Shown here in pieces: positions 26,829-34,906 of a stretch of DNA of 64,000 bases. The translations under genes and the position numbers were made by a program. Below the pieces are notes generated by a model. It saw only the letters and a list, made by a program, of their open reading frames with translations. It had not been told where the DNA came from and made no database searches. Position 1 is the stretch's first letter. The number at the start of each line of letters is the position of its first letter. The stretch comes from Aromatoleum diolicum (GTDB lineage Bacteria > Pseudomonadota > Gammaproteobacteria > Burkholderiales > Rhodocyclaceae): assembly GCF_012910955.1 (NCBI RefSeq), contig NZ_WTVQ01000009.1:62001-126000 (forward strand). Reading direction: 5' to 3'.

Positions 26829-26990
26829 AAATGCTTGCCGGGTTAAGTCATTACGTGCAGAATTTCAAGTGCTTTGGCATGCCGTCGGACCTACCCCGGC
26901 ATTCGAATCGAGTCTGTGGATTGGACCCTCGTCCGGCGGGTGGCGTTCCGGTAGCACGAGAATCCCGTCTGCTCCAATCGGAAGCGAGCA

Positions 26991-28016
26991 ATGACCCGCA
27001 TTATATTCCCTCTCCTGTTCTGCGTTGCGACCCTTCTCAGCGCCCCCTCGGTCGCTGCACCGGCGGCTCTGGCAGACGACGCACCCGACAGCCACACGGT
27101 AGTGCGCGGCGATACGCTATGGGGTATTTCCGGACGCTTCCTCAAGGAGCCGTGGCGCTGGCCCGAAGTCTGGAAGCTCAACCGCGACCAGATCCGCAAC
27201 CCGCACCTGATCTATCCCGGGCAGGTCATCCTGCTCGACCGCAGCGGCCCCTACCTGTCGATCGGCCGGCGAGTCGGCGACCAGAAACTGCAGCCGCAGG
27301 TGTACACCGACGGCGGCGAGAGCGCCGTCGCCAGCATCCCGATGCAGGTCATCGAACCCTTCCTGACCCGCCCTCTGGTCATTGACGAAGCCCGCCTCGC
27401 CGGGGCCGGCACCGTCGTTGCGACCGAAACCAGCCGCGTCTATACGGGCCCCGGGGACACCATCTTCGCGAAAAACCTCGGCTCCGAACAAGGTGTGTGG
27501 CAAGTCTTCCGCCCCGCCAAGGCACTGACCGATCCGGTGACCCGTGAAGTGCTCGGCTACGAGGCAGCCTTCCTCGGCACCGCCCGTGTTACCGAGTCGG
27601 GCACGCCGGCAACGCTTGAAATCGTCGATGCCGTCGAGGAGATCGGCACCGGCGACCGCCTCGTGCGCAGCGAGAATCCCGAGATGTTCTCGTTTGTGCC
27701 GCATGCGCCGCAATCCGACGTTTCCGGCCGCCTCATCGGCATCTACCGCGGCGTCGCCGAGACCGGGCGCAATCACGTCGTTACCCTCAACGTCGGCAGC
27801 CGCGACGGCCTCGAGCGCGGTCACGTGCTCGCACTCCACCGCAACCGCGGCGCCGTGGTGTACAAGGACGAAGAAGGCAACAAGGAAAACTTCACCCTGC
27901 CGGAGAAGCGCTACGGGCTGGCTTTCGTGTTCCGCGTGTTCGACCGTGTCGCTTACGCGCTGGTGATGGAAACCGACGGCCAGGTTGCCGTCGGCGACAG
28001 CGTTCACAAGCCCTGA
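26991..28016 (+). CDS. LysM domain secreted protein
   Basis: A 341-residue exported protein. The signal peptide (1 to about 23) is followed by one LysM domain at about 35-85 (HTVVRGDTLWGISGRFL, NPHLIYPGQVILL), which binds peptidoglycan. The remaining 250 residues have no catalytic signature I recognise; the family is the LysM protein regularly found beside dprA and def in betaproteobacteria. A basal role in the cell envelope is likely. It lies 12 bp before dprA, probably the same transcript. Confidence 0.86.
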   Translation: MTRIIFPLLFCVATLLSAPSVAAPAALADDAPDSHTVVRGDTLWGISGRFLKEPWRWPEVWKLNRDQIRNPHLIYPGQVILLDRSGPYLSIGRRVGDQKLQPQVYTDGGESAVASIPMQVIEPFLTRPLVIDEARLAGAGTVVATETSRVYTGPGDTIFAKNLGSEQGVWQVFRPAKALTDPVTREVLGYEAAFLGTARVTESGTPATLEIVDAVEEIGTGDRLVRSENPEMFSFVPHAPQSDVSGRLIGIYRGVAETGRNHVVTLNVGSRDGLERGHVLALHRNRGAVVYKDEEGNKENFTLPEKRYGLAFVFRVFDRVAYALVMETDGQVAVGDSVHKP

Positions 28017-28028
28017 CGCTGCCTGTCC

Positions 28029-29183
28029 GTGGAGGACGATCTCGCGGCCTGGCTGCGGCTGACCCTCCTCCCCGGCGTCGGGCCTGAACGCCAGCGCAGC
28101 CTGCTCGCAGCCTTCGGCCTGCCCGAACACATCTTCGCCGCCAGCCGCAGCGCCATTCTCGCGGTGGTCGGCGCCGAAATCGCCGACCTGCTGCTCGCGC
28201 CTCCTGATCAGGCCCGCATCGACGCCGCCCGTGCGTGGGCCGCGGAGCCCGGTAACCACATCATCACGCTGGCCGACCCCGACTACCCGCGCGCGCTGCT
28301 GGAAATCGCCGACCCGCCGGTGCTGCTTTACGTCAAGGGCGATCCGGCGCTGCTCGCCACCACCGCGCTGGCGCTCGTCGGCGCACGCTCGGCCACTCCC
28401 GCCGGCGTCGCCAACGCCGAGGCTTTCGCCGGCAGCCTTGCCGCCTCGGGACTCACCATCGTCAGCGGCATGGCGCTCGGCGTGGATGCCGCCGCACACC
28501 GCGGCGCACTGGCACAGCCCGACGGCAAGACCATTGCGGTCATCGGCACCGGCGCCGATCGCGTTTATCCCGCGAAGCACCAGGCACTGGCACGCGAAAT
28601 CGCCGCACGCGGTGTCATCATCAGCGAGTACCCACTGGGAACCCCAGCCCTGCCGCACAACTTCCCGCGCCGCAACCGTCTCATCGCCGGGCTGAGCCGC
28701 GGCGTGCTGGTCGTGGAAGCCGCAGTCGGCAGCGGCTCGCTGATTACCGCGCGGCTGGCGACCGAATGCGGACGCGAGGTGTTCGCGATTCCCGGCTCGA
28801 TCCACTCGCCGCTGGCCCGTGGCTGTCACCGCCTGATCCGCGATGGCGCGAAACTGGTCGAAACCGCCGCTGACGTGCTCGACGAGCTCGCCTGGGCGAG
28901 ACCACCGGAAAGCCCCCGCGACACCCCCAAGCGCGCCACCACGCGCCGCAGGGTTGGTGCCGACAGCGCATCCGCGCCCCTATTCACCCCGCCAGCGGCA
29001 GCCGTCGATATGCCGCCCCAGCACGCCGCCGTGCTTGCCGCGCTTGGGCATGATCCGCTCGACATCGACACCCTGACCGCGCGCTGCGGCTTGACGCTCG
29101 ATGCGCTCTACGCCATTCTGCTTGCGCTGGAACTCGACGGACAGGTGGGCCGACTGCCGGGCGGACGTTTCCAGCGCCTCTGA
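28029..29183 (+). CDS. dprA: DNA-processing protein DprA
   Basis: A 384-residue protein that loads RecA on incoming single-stranded DNA during natural transformation. The Rossmann core shows VGARSATPAG, VSGMALGVDAAAHRGAL, AVIGTGADRVYPAKH, ISEYPLGTPALPHNFPRRNR and VVEAAVGSGSLITAR. A C-terminal winged-helix domain follows a Pro-rich linker. The start is GTG 28029; the ribosome site is weak, which suggests coupling to the LysM gene 12 bp upstream. The strain may be naturally competent, but other competence genes are not in view. Confidence 0.95.
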   Translation: MEDDLAAWLRLTLLPGVGPERQRSLLAAFGLPEHIFAASRSAILAVVGAEIADLLLAPPDQARIDAARAWAAEPGNHIITLADPDYPRALLEIADPPVLLYVKGDPALLATTALALVGARSATPAGVANAEAFAGSLAASGLTIVSGMALGVDAAAHRGALAQPDGKTIAVIGTGADRVYPAKHQALAREIAARGVIISEYPLGTPALPHNFPRRNRLIAGLSRGVLVVEAAVGSGSLITARLATECGREVFAIPGSIHSPLARGCHRLIRDGAKLVETAADVLDELAWARPPESPRDTPKRATTRRRVGADSASAPLFTPPAAAVDMPPQHAAVLAALGHDPLDIDTLTARCGLTLDALYAILLALELDGQVGRLPGGRFQRL

Positions 29184-29200
29184 ATTGATGGTGTGCCGCC

Positions 29201-29668
29201 ATGTTCGACATCCTTGTTTACCTCTTCGAGAATTACGTCCACGCCGCGGCCTGCCCCGAAACGGCCCAACTCGCGCGCAAGCTCACGGCGGCCGGTTTCG
29301 AGGAAGATGAAATCACCGAGGCACTGGACTGGCTGTCGGGCCTGCGCAGCATTTCCGACGCCTCGCCGCTGGCCGTCCTGCCACACCCTGGGGCGATACG
29401 CATCTACGCCCCCGAGGAACAGGCCCGGCTGAACACCGAATGCCGCGGCCTGCTGGCATTTCTCGAAAACGCCGGCGCCCTCGACGCGGCCACGCGCGAA
29501 ATCATCATCGAGCGCACGCTGGCGCTGAATGGTCTCAATGTCGGCGTGAACCGGCTCAAGGTCATCGTGCTGATGGTGCTGTGGCAACGCGAACTGCCGC
29601 TCGACAGCCTGATCGTCGACGAATTGCTCAGCGAAGACGCCGACGACGACGCCCGCCTGCCGCAATAG
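29201..29668 (+). CDS. smg: Smg/DUF494 family protein
   Basis: A 155-residue acidic, helical protein: MFDILVYLFENYVHA, FEEDEITEALDWLSGL and LKVIVLMVLWQ match the Smg (DUF494) family. It lies between dprA and topB, its conserved position in beta- and gammaproteobacteria. The biochemical function is not established. It follows dprA by 17 bp. Confidence 0.92.
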   Translation: MFDILVYLFENYVHAAACPETAQLARKLTAAGFEEDEITEALDWLSGLRSISDASPLAVLPHPGAIRIYAPEEQARLNTECRGLLAFLENAGALDAATREIIIERTLALNGLNVGVNRLKVIVLMVLWQRELPLDSLIVDELLSEDADDDARLPQ

Positions 29669-29774
29669 GCAAACCCCGCCGGCTTGCATGCGCGACGGCG
29701 GCCTGCTTATCATGCGCCGCTTCTAACCCTCTAAACGAAAGCCTCCAACGGTTTTCCAAGGCAGCCCCACCGGC

Positions 29775-32360
29775 ATGAGCAAGCAACTGATCATCGCGGA
29801 AAAACCCTCTGTCGCGCAGGATATCGCCCGCGCGCTGGGCGGCTTCACCAAGGAAAAGGACTACTTCGAGTCCGACGACTACGTGTTGTCGTCCGCCGTC
29901 GGCCACCTGCTCGAACTGGTCGTGCCGGAGGAATACGAGGTCAAGCGCGGCAAGTGGACCTTCGCCCACCTGCCGGTGATTCCGCCCGAGTTCGCGCTGA
30001 AGCCGATCGAGAAGACCGACGACCGCCTCAAGCTGCTGACGCGCCTGATCAAGCGCAAGGACGTCACCGGCCTGATCAACGCGTGTGACGCGGGACGCGA
30101 GGGCGAGCTGATCTTCAACTTCATCGTGCAGCACGCAAAATCGGACAAACCGGTGTCGCGCCTGTGGCTGCAGTCGATGACGGCGACGGCGATCCGCGAT
30201 GGCTTCGGCCAATTGCGCTCGGCGCAGGACGTCGAAGGCCTGCGTTCCGCAGCCGTGTGCCGCGCCGAGAGCGACTGGCTGATCGGCATCAACGGCACGC
30301 GCGCGATGACCGCGTTCAATTCCAAGACCGGCGGTTTCCACCTGACCACCGTCGGCCGCGTGCAGACGCCGACGCTGGCGATCGTGGTCGAGCGCGAACA
30401 GAAAATCCGCCAGTTCAAGCCGCGCGACTACTGGGAACTGGAAGCCTCGTTCGGCTGCGCCGCCGGCAGCTATGCCGGGCGCTGGTTCGACGAAGGTTTC
30501 AAGCGGCCCGAAGGTGACGAACACGCCACCGCCTTCCGCCTGTGGGACAAGGCGCGCGCCGAGGCGATCAAGGGCAAGTGCGACGGCAAACCCGGCATCG
30601 TCAGCGAGGAATCCAAGCCCTCGACGCAACTGTCGCCGCTGCTCTTCGACCTCACCAGCCTGCAGCGCGAAGCCAACGGCCGCTTCGGCTTTTCGGCCCG
30701 CGTCACTTTGCAGATCGCGCAGGCACTGTACGAAAAGCACAAGGCACTGACCTATCCGCGGACCGACGCGCGCGCGCTGCCGGAAGACTACGTCGGCACC
30801 GTCAAGGACGTGGTCCGCGCGCTGCCCGACGACTACGCGCCGTTCGCCAACGAGATCACCAAGCAGGGCTGGATCAAACCGAACAAGCGCATTTTCAACA
30901 ACGCCAAGATCTCCGACCACTTCGCGATCATCCCGACCGGGACGGTGCCGAAGAGCCTGTCGGAAGCCGAACACAAGATCTACGACCTGGTCACGCGCCG
31001 CTTCCTGTCGGTGTTCTACCCGGCAGCCGAATACCGCATCACCACCCGCATCACCCGCGTCGAGAACGAGGCCTTCAAGACCGAAGGCAAGGTGCTGGTC
31101 AATTCCGGCTGGCTCGCGGTGTACGGCAAGGAAGCGGTGAAGGCCGACGACGAAAGCGGCGCGCAGCTGGTTGCGGTACAGCCGAACGAGACCGTGTCGA
31201 CCGACGACATCCTCGTCAAGGCGCTGGTCACCAAGCCGCCGGCACGCTACAACGAAGCGACCCTGCTGTCGGCGATGGAAGGCGCCGGCAAGATGGTCGA
31301 CGACGAGGAGCTGCGCGCGGCGATGGGCGAGCGCGGCCTCGGCACGCCGGCGACGCGCGCGCAGATCATCGAAGGCCTGATCGCCGAGCAGTACATCCAC
31401 CGCGAAGGTCGCGAACTGATCCCGAGCGCCAAGGCATTTTCGCTGATCACGCTGCTGAAGGGCCTCGACGTGTCGGCGCTGACCTCGCCGGAGCTGACCG
31501 GCGAATGGGAGCACAAGCTCGCGCAGATGGAGCGCGGCCAGCTGTCGCGGCCGGAATTCATGCGCGAGATCGCCGAGATGGCGCGCGAGATGGTCGAGCG
31601 CGCGAAGCGCTACGAATCGGACACCGTGCCGGGCGACTTCGTCACCTTGGCGACGCCCTGCCCGAAGTGCAGTGGCGTGGTGAAGGAAAACTACAAGAAA
31701 TTCGCCTGCCAGGCCTGCGACTGGAGCGCGTGGAAGATCGTTGCCGGGCGCCAGTTCGAGATCGACGAGATCGAGACCCTGCTGCGCGACGGCAAGGTCG
31801 GCCCGCTGACGGGCTTCCGCAGCAAGATGGGACGCCTGTTCAACGCCGAGATCAAGCTCAACGACGACAAGCAGCCCGAATTCGACTTCGGCCAGCCGAA
31901 GGACGACGGCGAGGGCGCCGAAGCGGTCGACTTTTCCGCGCAGGAACCGCTCGGCGCCTGCCCGAAATGCGCCGCGCGGGTGTTCGAGCACGGCATGGCC
32001 TACGTGTGCGAGAAATCGGTGGGGCCGGAAAAGTCCTGCGATTTCCGCTCCGGCAAGATCATCCTGCAGCAGCCGGTCGAGCACGAACAGATGGTCAAGC
32101 TGCTCACCGACGGACGCACCGACCTGCTCAAGGGCTTCGTGTCGACGCGCACGCGGCGCAAGTTCTCGGCCTTCCTGGTACGCGCGGCAGACGGCAAGGT
32201 CGGCTTCGAGTTCGAGGTGAAGACGCCGAAGGCCGGCGCGAAACCGAAGGCAGCCGCCGCCGCCCCGGCCGGCAAGGATGGCGAGAAAGCCGTGAAGGCG
32301 CCCGCTGCGGCGAAGCCTGCGGCAAAGAAGGCCGCGCCCAAGCGCAGCAAGGAAACCTGA
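29775..32360 (+). CDS. topB: DNA topoisomerase III
   Basis: An 861-residue type IA topoisomerase. The Toprim region has IIAEKPSVAQDIARALGG and NACDAGREGELIF; the catalytic Tyr327 lies in LTYPRTDARALPEDYV. GFHLTTVGRVQTPTLAIV is also conserved. The C-terminus contains two zinc-finger-like segments (CPKCSGVVKENYKKFACQAC and CPKCAARVF...VCEK) and ends in a Lys/Ala-rich tail likely to bind DNA. It relaxes and decatenates DNA. It closes the LysM-dprA-smg-topB series, with 106 bp before it. Confidence 0.96.
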   Translation: MSKQLIIAEKPSVAQDIARALGGFTKEKDYFESDDYVLSSAVGHLLELVVPEEYEVKRGKWTFAHLPVIPPEFALKPIEKTDDRLKLLTRLIKRKDVTGLINACDAGREGELIFNFIVQHAKSDKPVSRLWLQSMTATAIRDGFGQLRSAQDVEGLRSAAVCRAESDWLIGINGTRAMTAFNSKTGGFHLTTVGRVQTPTLAIVVEREQKIRQFKPRDYWELEASFGCAAGSYAGRWFDEGFKRPEGDEHATAFRLWDKARAEAIKGKCDGKPGIVSEESKPSTQLSPLLFDLTSLQREANGRFGFSARVTLQIAQALYEKHKALTYPRTDARALPEDYVGTVKDVVRALPDDYAPFANEITKQGWIKPNKRIFNNAKISDHFAIIPTGTVPKSLSEAEHKIYDLVTRRFLSVFYPAAEYRITTRITRVENEAFKTEGKVLVNSGWLAVYGKEAVKADDESGAQLVAVQPNETVSTDDILVKALVTKPPARYNEATLLSAMEGAGKMVDDEELRAAMGERGLGTPATRAQIIEGLIAEQYIHREGRELIPSAKAFSLITLLKGLDVSALTSPELTGEWEHKLAQMERGQLSRPEFMREIAEMAREMVERAKRYESDTVPGDFVTLATPCPKCSGVVKENYKKFACQACDWSAWKIVAGRQFEIDEIETLLRDGKVGPLTGFRSKMGRLFNAEIKLNDDKQPEFDFGQPKDDGEGAEAVDFSAQEPLGACPKCAARVFEHGMAYVCEKSVGPEKSCDFRSGKIILQQPVEHEQMVKLLTDGRTDLLKGFVSTRTRRKFSAFLVRAADGKVGFEFEVKTPKAGAKPKAAAAAPAGKDGEKAVKAPAAAKPAAKKAAPKRSKET

Positions 32361-32468
32361 GGGTCGGTCCGGGGAGGGCAGCGCCGCACCCCCTGCGTAC
32401 GCTGGGCAGGCCACGCGTGCTTGCGGAGCCGGACGCTGGGCAGTCGCGGCCATCCCAACCGGGGCGCG

Positions 32469-33608
32469 TCAATGCCCGATATGGCTGAGCAGGTGGTGCG
32501 CGTCGCTGACCGCTTCCCCGACCAGCACAAAGCCGCGCAACCTGCCATTGAAATCGTGGAACAGGGCGCGTACGCCACGGGCGGTGGCGGTCTCGTGCCA
32601 TTCCCCGGCAATTGGCGGCGGTTCGCACAATACCGTCGGGCAGCACTCGAGCTGCAGCCGCAGCGACCGCACCTGCCAGCGCAGCTGCGTGTGGCCACCG
32701 GTGAGCACGCCGGCCAGCACGCGTGCGCCGGCGTCGATGTCGTCCGACAGGGTGAACAGGCGCCCGCCCATTTCGGCACACTCCCCCAGCGCGAAGATGT
32801 CGGGGTCAGAGGTGCACAGCCGGGTGTCGACGACGATGCCACGCCCGACATCGACACCGGCGTCAGCGGCGAGCTGCACGCGCGGGGCGCTGCCGAGTAC
32901 CGCGATCACGACTTCCGCGTTCAGGCGCGCACCGGAAAGGGTGGTGATTTCAAGCTCATCCAGGCCCTGCTCGATACGCTGAATGCCGTCCTCGAGTCGC
33001 AGGCGTACGCCGGCGGTGTGCAGCGCGCCAGCAACACGCTCCGAACAGAGAGCCGGCAGACGGGCCCCCAGCAGACGGCTGCCGGGCTCCAGCAGCGTGA
33101 CGTCGCAGCCGCCGCGCAACAGATTGTCGGCGAACTCGCAGCCGCTCGCGCCGCCGCCGAGCACGACGACGCGGCGACGGCCCGCGAGTTCGCTGCGCAG
33201 GTAGGCGTATTCCGCGAGGCTGCCAACGGTCAGCACGCTGGTGACACCCGTGCCTCGAATGCTGGCGGGGCGCCGCGGTTCGGCGCCGGTCGCGATCACC
33301 AGCTGCCCGTAGGCCAGGTCGGCGGTATCGGTCCGCAGGATGTGGCGCGCGCGATCGATGCGCAGCGCACGGGTGCGCGGAAGGATGCTGGCATCGTAAC
33401 GGTGGGCCATCTGCTCGACGCTGGCAAGCACCAGCTCGCCGGCGTCGCGCCTGCGAGCAAGCGCACCCGGCAACTGGAACTTGGCGTAGGCCGCCGCGTC
33501 GTCGGCGGTGACCATGCAGACGGCCATCCGCCGGTCCACATGGCGCAGCGCACGCAGCAGGCCGTACCCGGCCATCCCTGTTCCGACGATGAGCAGCGGC
33601 GCGCCCAT
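32469..33608 (-). CDS. FAD-dependent NAD(P)H oxidoreductase, rubredoxin/nitrite reductase-like
   Basis: A 379-residue pyridine-nucleotide disulfide-type flavoprotein. LLIVGTGMAGYGLLRAL is the FAD-binding Rossmann motif, VVVLGGGASGCEFADNL the NAD(P)H one, and DPDIFALGECAEMGG the second FAD contact. The arrangement matches rubredoxin-NAD+ reductases and NirB-like reductases; no rubredoxin gene is adjacent, so the acceptor is open. The ATG at 33608 has GGGAGG five bases upstream. It faces topB tail to tail and lies about 100 bp beyond the dps remnant. Confidence 0.82.
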   Translation of the reverse strand: MGAPLLIVGTGMAGYGLLRALRHVDRRMAVCMVTADDAAAYAKFQLPGALARRRDAGELVLASVEQMAHRYDASILPRTRALRIDRARHILRTDTADLAYGQLVIATGAEPRRPASIRGTGVTSVLTVGSLAEYAYLRSELAGRRRVVVLGGGASGCEFADNLLRGGCDVTLLEPGSRLLGARLPALCSERVAGALHTAGVRLRLEDGIQRIEQGLDELEITTLSGARLNAEVVIAVLGSAPRVQLAADAGVDVGRGIVVDTRLCTSDPDIFALGECAEMGGRLFTLSDDIDAGARVLAGVLTGGHTQLRWQVRSLRLQLECCPTVLCEPPPIAGEWHETATARGVRALFHDFNGRLRGFVLVGEAVSDAHHLLSHIGH

Positions 33609-33706
33609 GTTGCCTCCCTGTAATCCGGCAAGCCTGAAACTACGCTGCAATCCTCGTCACGGCGCGGCATTCGGTCACACCGGGGTCAGCCCACGCGGAT
33701 GATGCC

Positions 33707-33799
33707 TCAGTTCTCGAGCAGGCTGCGCAGCATCCATGCCGTCTTCTCGTGCACCTGGATGCGCTGCGTGAGCAGGTCTGTGGCCACGTTTGCCGCAGA
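33707..33799 (-). pseudogene. dps: Remnant of dps: last ~30 codons only
   Basis: Reading the minus strand from just after the oxyR stop gives [15 protein letters not shown] followed by [15 protein letters not shown] and TGA. This is the C-terminal helix of Dps-family DNA-binding ferritins. There is no start codon, and the upstream 130 or so residues are absent. The fragment is in the same frame as oxyR, separated only by its TAG. An oxyR-dps order is common in related bacteria, so a deletion that joined the end of oxyR to the last part of dps explains it. Dps from this locus is lost. Confidence 0.78.
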
Positions 33800-34747
33800 C
33801 TATGACGTTTCGAGCACTTCGAGGGGCACGGCGCGACCGATGGGCCGCACGCCCGGCAGCTCGCTCTCGAGGATCGCGGTACGCAGCACGTCGATGGCAC
33901 CGCTGCGCGGGTAGGTAACACGCCATGCCAGGGCGACGCGACGCGACGGTTCGGGTTCGGAGAACGGGCGCACGGCGACCAGCGTGTTCTGCGTGGGCAG
34001 ATCGTCGGCGGCGGTGCTGGGCAGTACCGTGACACCGAGGCCGGTGGCGACCATGTGGCGGATGGTCTCGAGTGAGCTGCCCTCCAGCGTGCGCTGCAGG
34101 CCGCTGACGTTGCGGCAGTGCGGGCACACTTCCAGCACCTGGTCGCGGAAGCAGTTGCCGGCGCCAAGCAGCAGCAACTGGTCGTCGGCGAGTTTCTCCG
34201 GATCGATGCGCGCCAGGGCGGTCCACGGGTGGGTGGCGGGCATCAGCACGCGGAAGGGTTCGTCATAGACCGGCTGGGCAACGATGCCGGCTTCCTCGAA
34301 AGGCAGCGACAGGATGATGACGTCGAGTTCACCGCGCTTGAGCGCTTCGAGCAGCCGCGTGGTGTAGTTCTCGTGGATGATCAGCGGCATGCGCGGCGCC
34401 AGACGGTGCACGCGCGGGATCACCCGCGGCAACAGGTAGGGCGCGATGGTGTATATCACCCCCAGGCGCAGCGGACCGGACAGCGGATCCTTGCCGGCAG
34501 CGGCAATCTCGTGGATCTGCGCCGCCTCGAGCAGGACTTTTTCGGCCTGCGACACGATGCGCCGGCCGGTTGCGGTGATCTTGACCTCGGTGGCGCTGCG
34601 CTCGAACAACTGCACGCCGAGTTCGTCCTCGACCTTCTTGATGGCCACCGACAGGGTCGGCTGGCTGACGTGGCACTTTTCCGCCGCGCGTCCGAAGTGG
34701 CGTTCGTGGGCAAGTGCGATGAGGTAGCGAAGGTCGGTAAGGGTCAT
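33800..34747 (-). CDS. oxyR: Hydrogen-peroxide sensor and LysR-family regulator OxyR
   Basis: A 315-residue LysR regulator. The N-terminal helix-turn-helix is FGRAAEKCHVSQPTLSVAIK. The redox cysteines are Cys199 and Cys208 in GAGNCFRDQVLEVC, the same numbering and spacing as E. coli OxyR, so it can form the activating disulfide. It would activate peroxide-defence genes such as tpx in this window. ATG 34747 is chosen because conserved sequence starts there; longer in-frame starts add an unrelated leader. The last residues (LEVLETS) run straight into an in-frame dps remnant after the stop, so the natural C-terminus may have been altered. Confidence 0.93.
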   Translation of the reverse strand: MTLTDLRYLIALAHERHFGRAAEKCHVSQPTLSVAIKKVEDELGVQLFERSATEVKITATGRRIVSQAEKVLLEAAQIHEIAAAGKDPLSGPLRLGVIYTIAPYLLPRVIPRVHRLAPRMPLIIHENYTTRLLEALKRGELDVIILSLPFEEAGIVAQPVYDEPFRVLMPATHPWTALARIDPEKLADDQLLLLGAGNCFRDQVLEVCPHCRNVSGLQRTLEGSSLETIRHMVATGLGVTVLPSTAADDLPTQNTLVAVRPFSEPEPSRRVALAWRVTYPRSGAIDVLRTAILESELPGVRPIGRAVPLEVLETS

Positions 34748-34906
34748 GGAGGCAGGCGTCCCGATCTGCGTTGCATGGGAGTTCGGTGACGATGTTACTC
34801 CGCCTGCGCACAGGCGCACACCCGGATCGGGCCGGTCGGAGCATCAGGCGATATACTGTTTCGAAACATCTCCCGCATCGCCGGGAATAGAAGAACTATC
34901 CACCTC

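Noticed and set aside
29628-32453. A ~940-codon open frame on the minus strand opposite topB
   Set aside because: topB is unambiguous on the plus strand with all catalytic motifs; the opposite frame is Arg/Ala/Leu-rich without motifs, the usual shadow in high-GC DNA.
33707-33802. OxyR extended by programmed readthrough into the Dps tail
   Set aside because: The in-frame TAG is most simply a deletion scar; no readthrough context was seen. It remains listed as a pseudogene.
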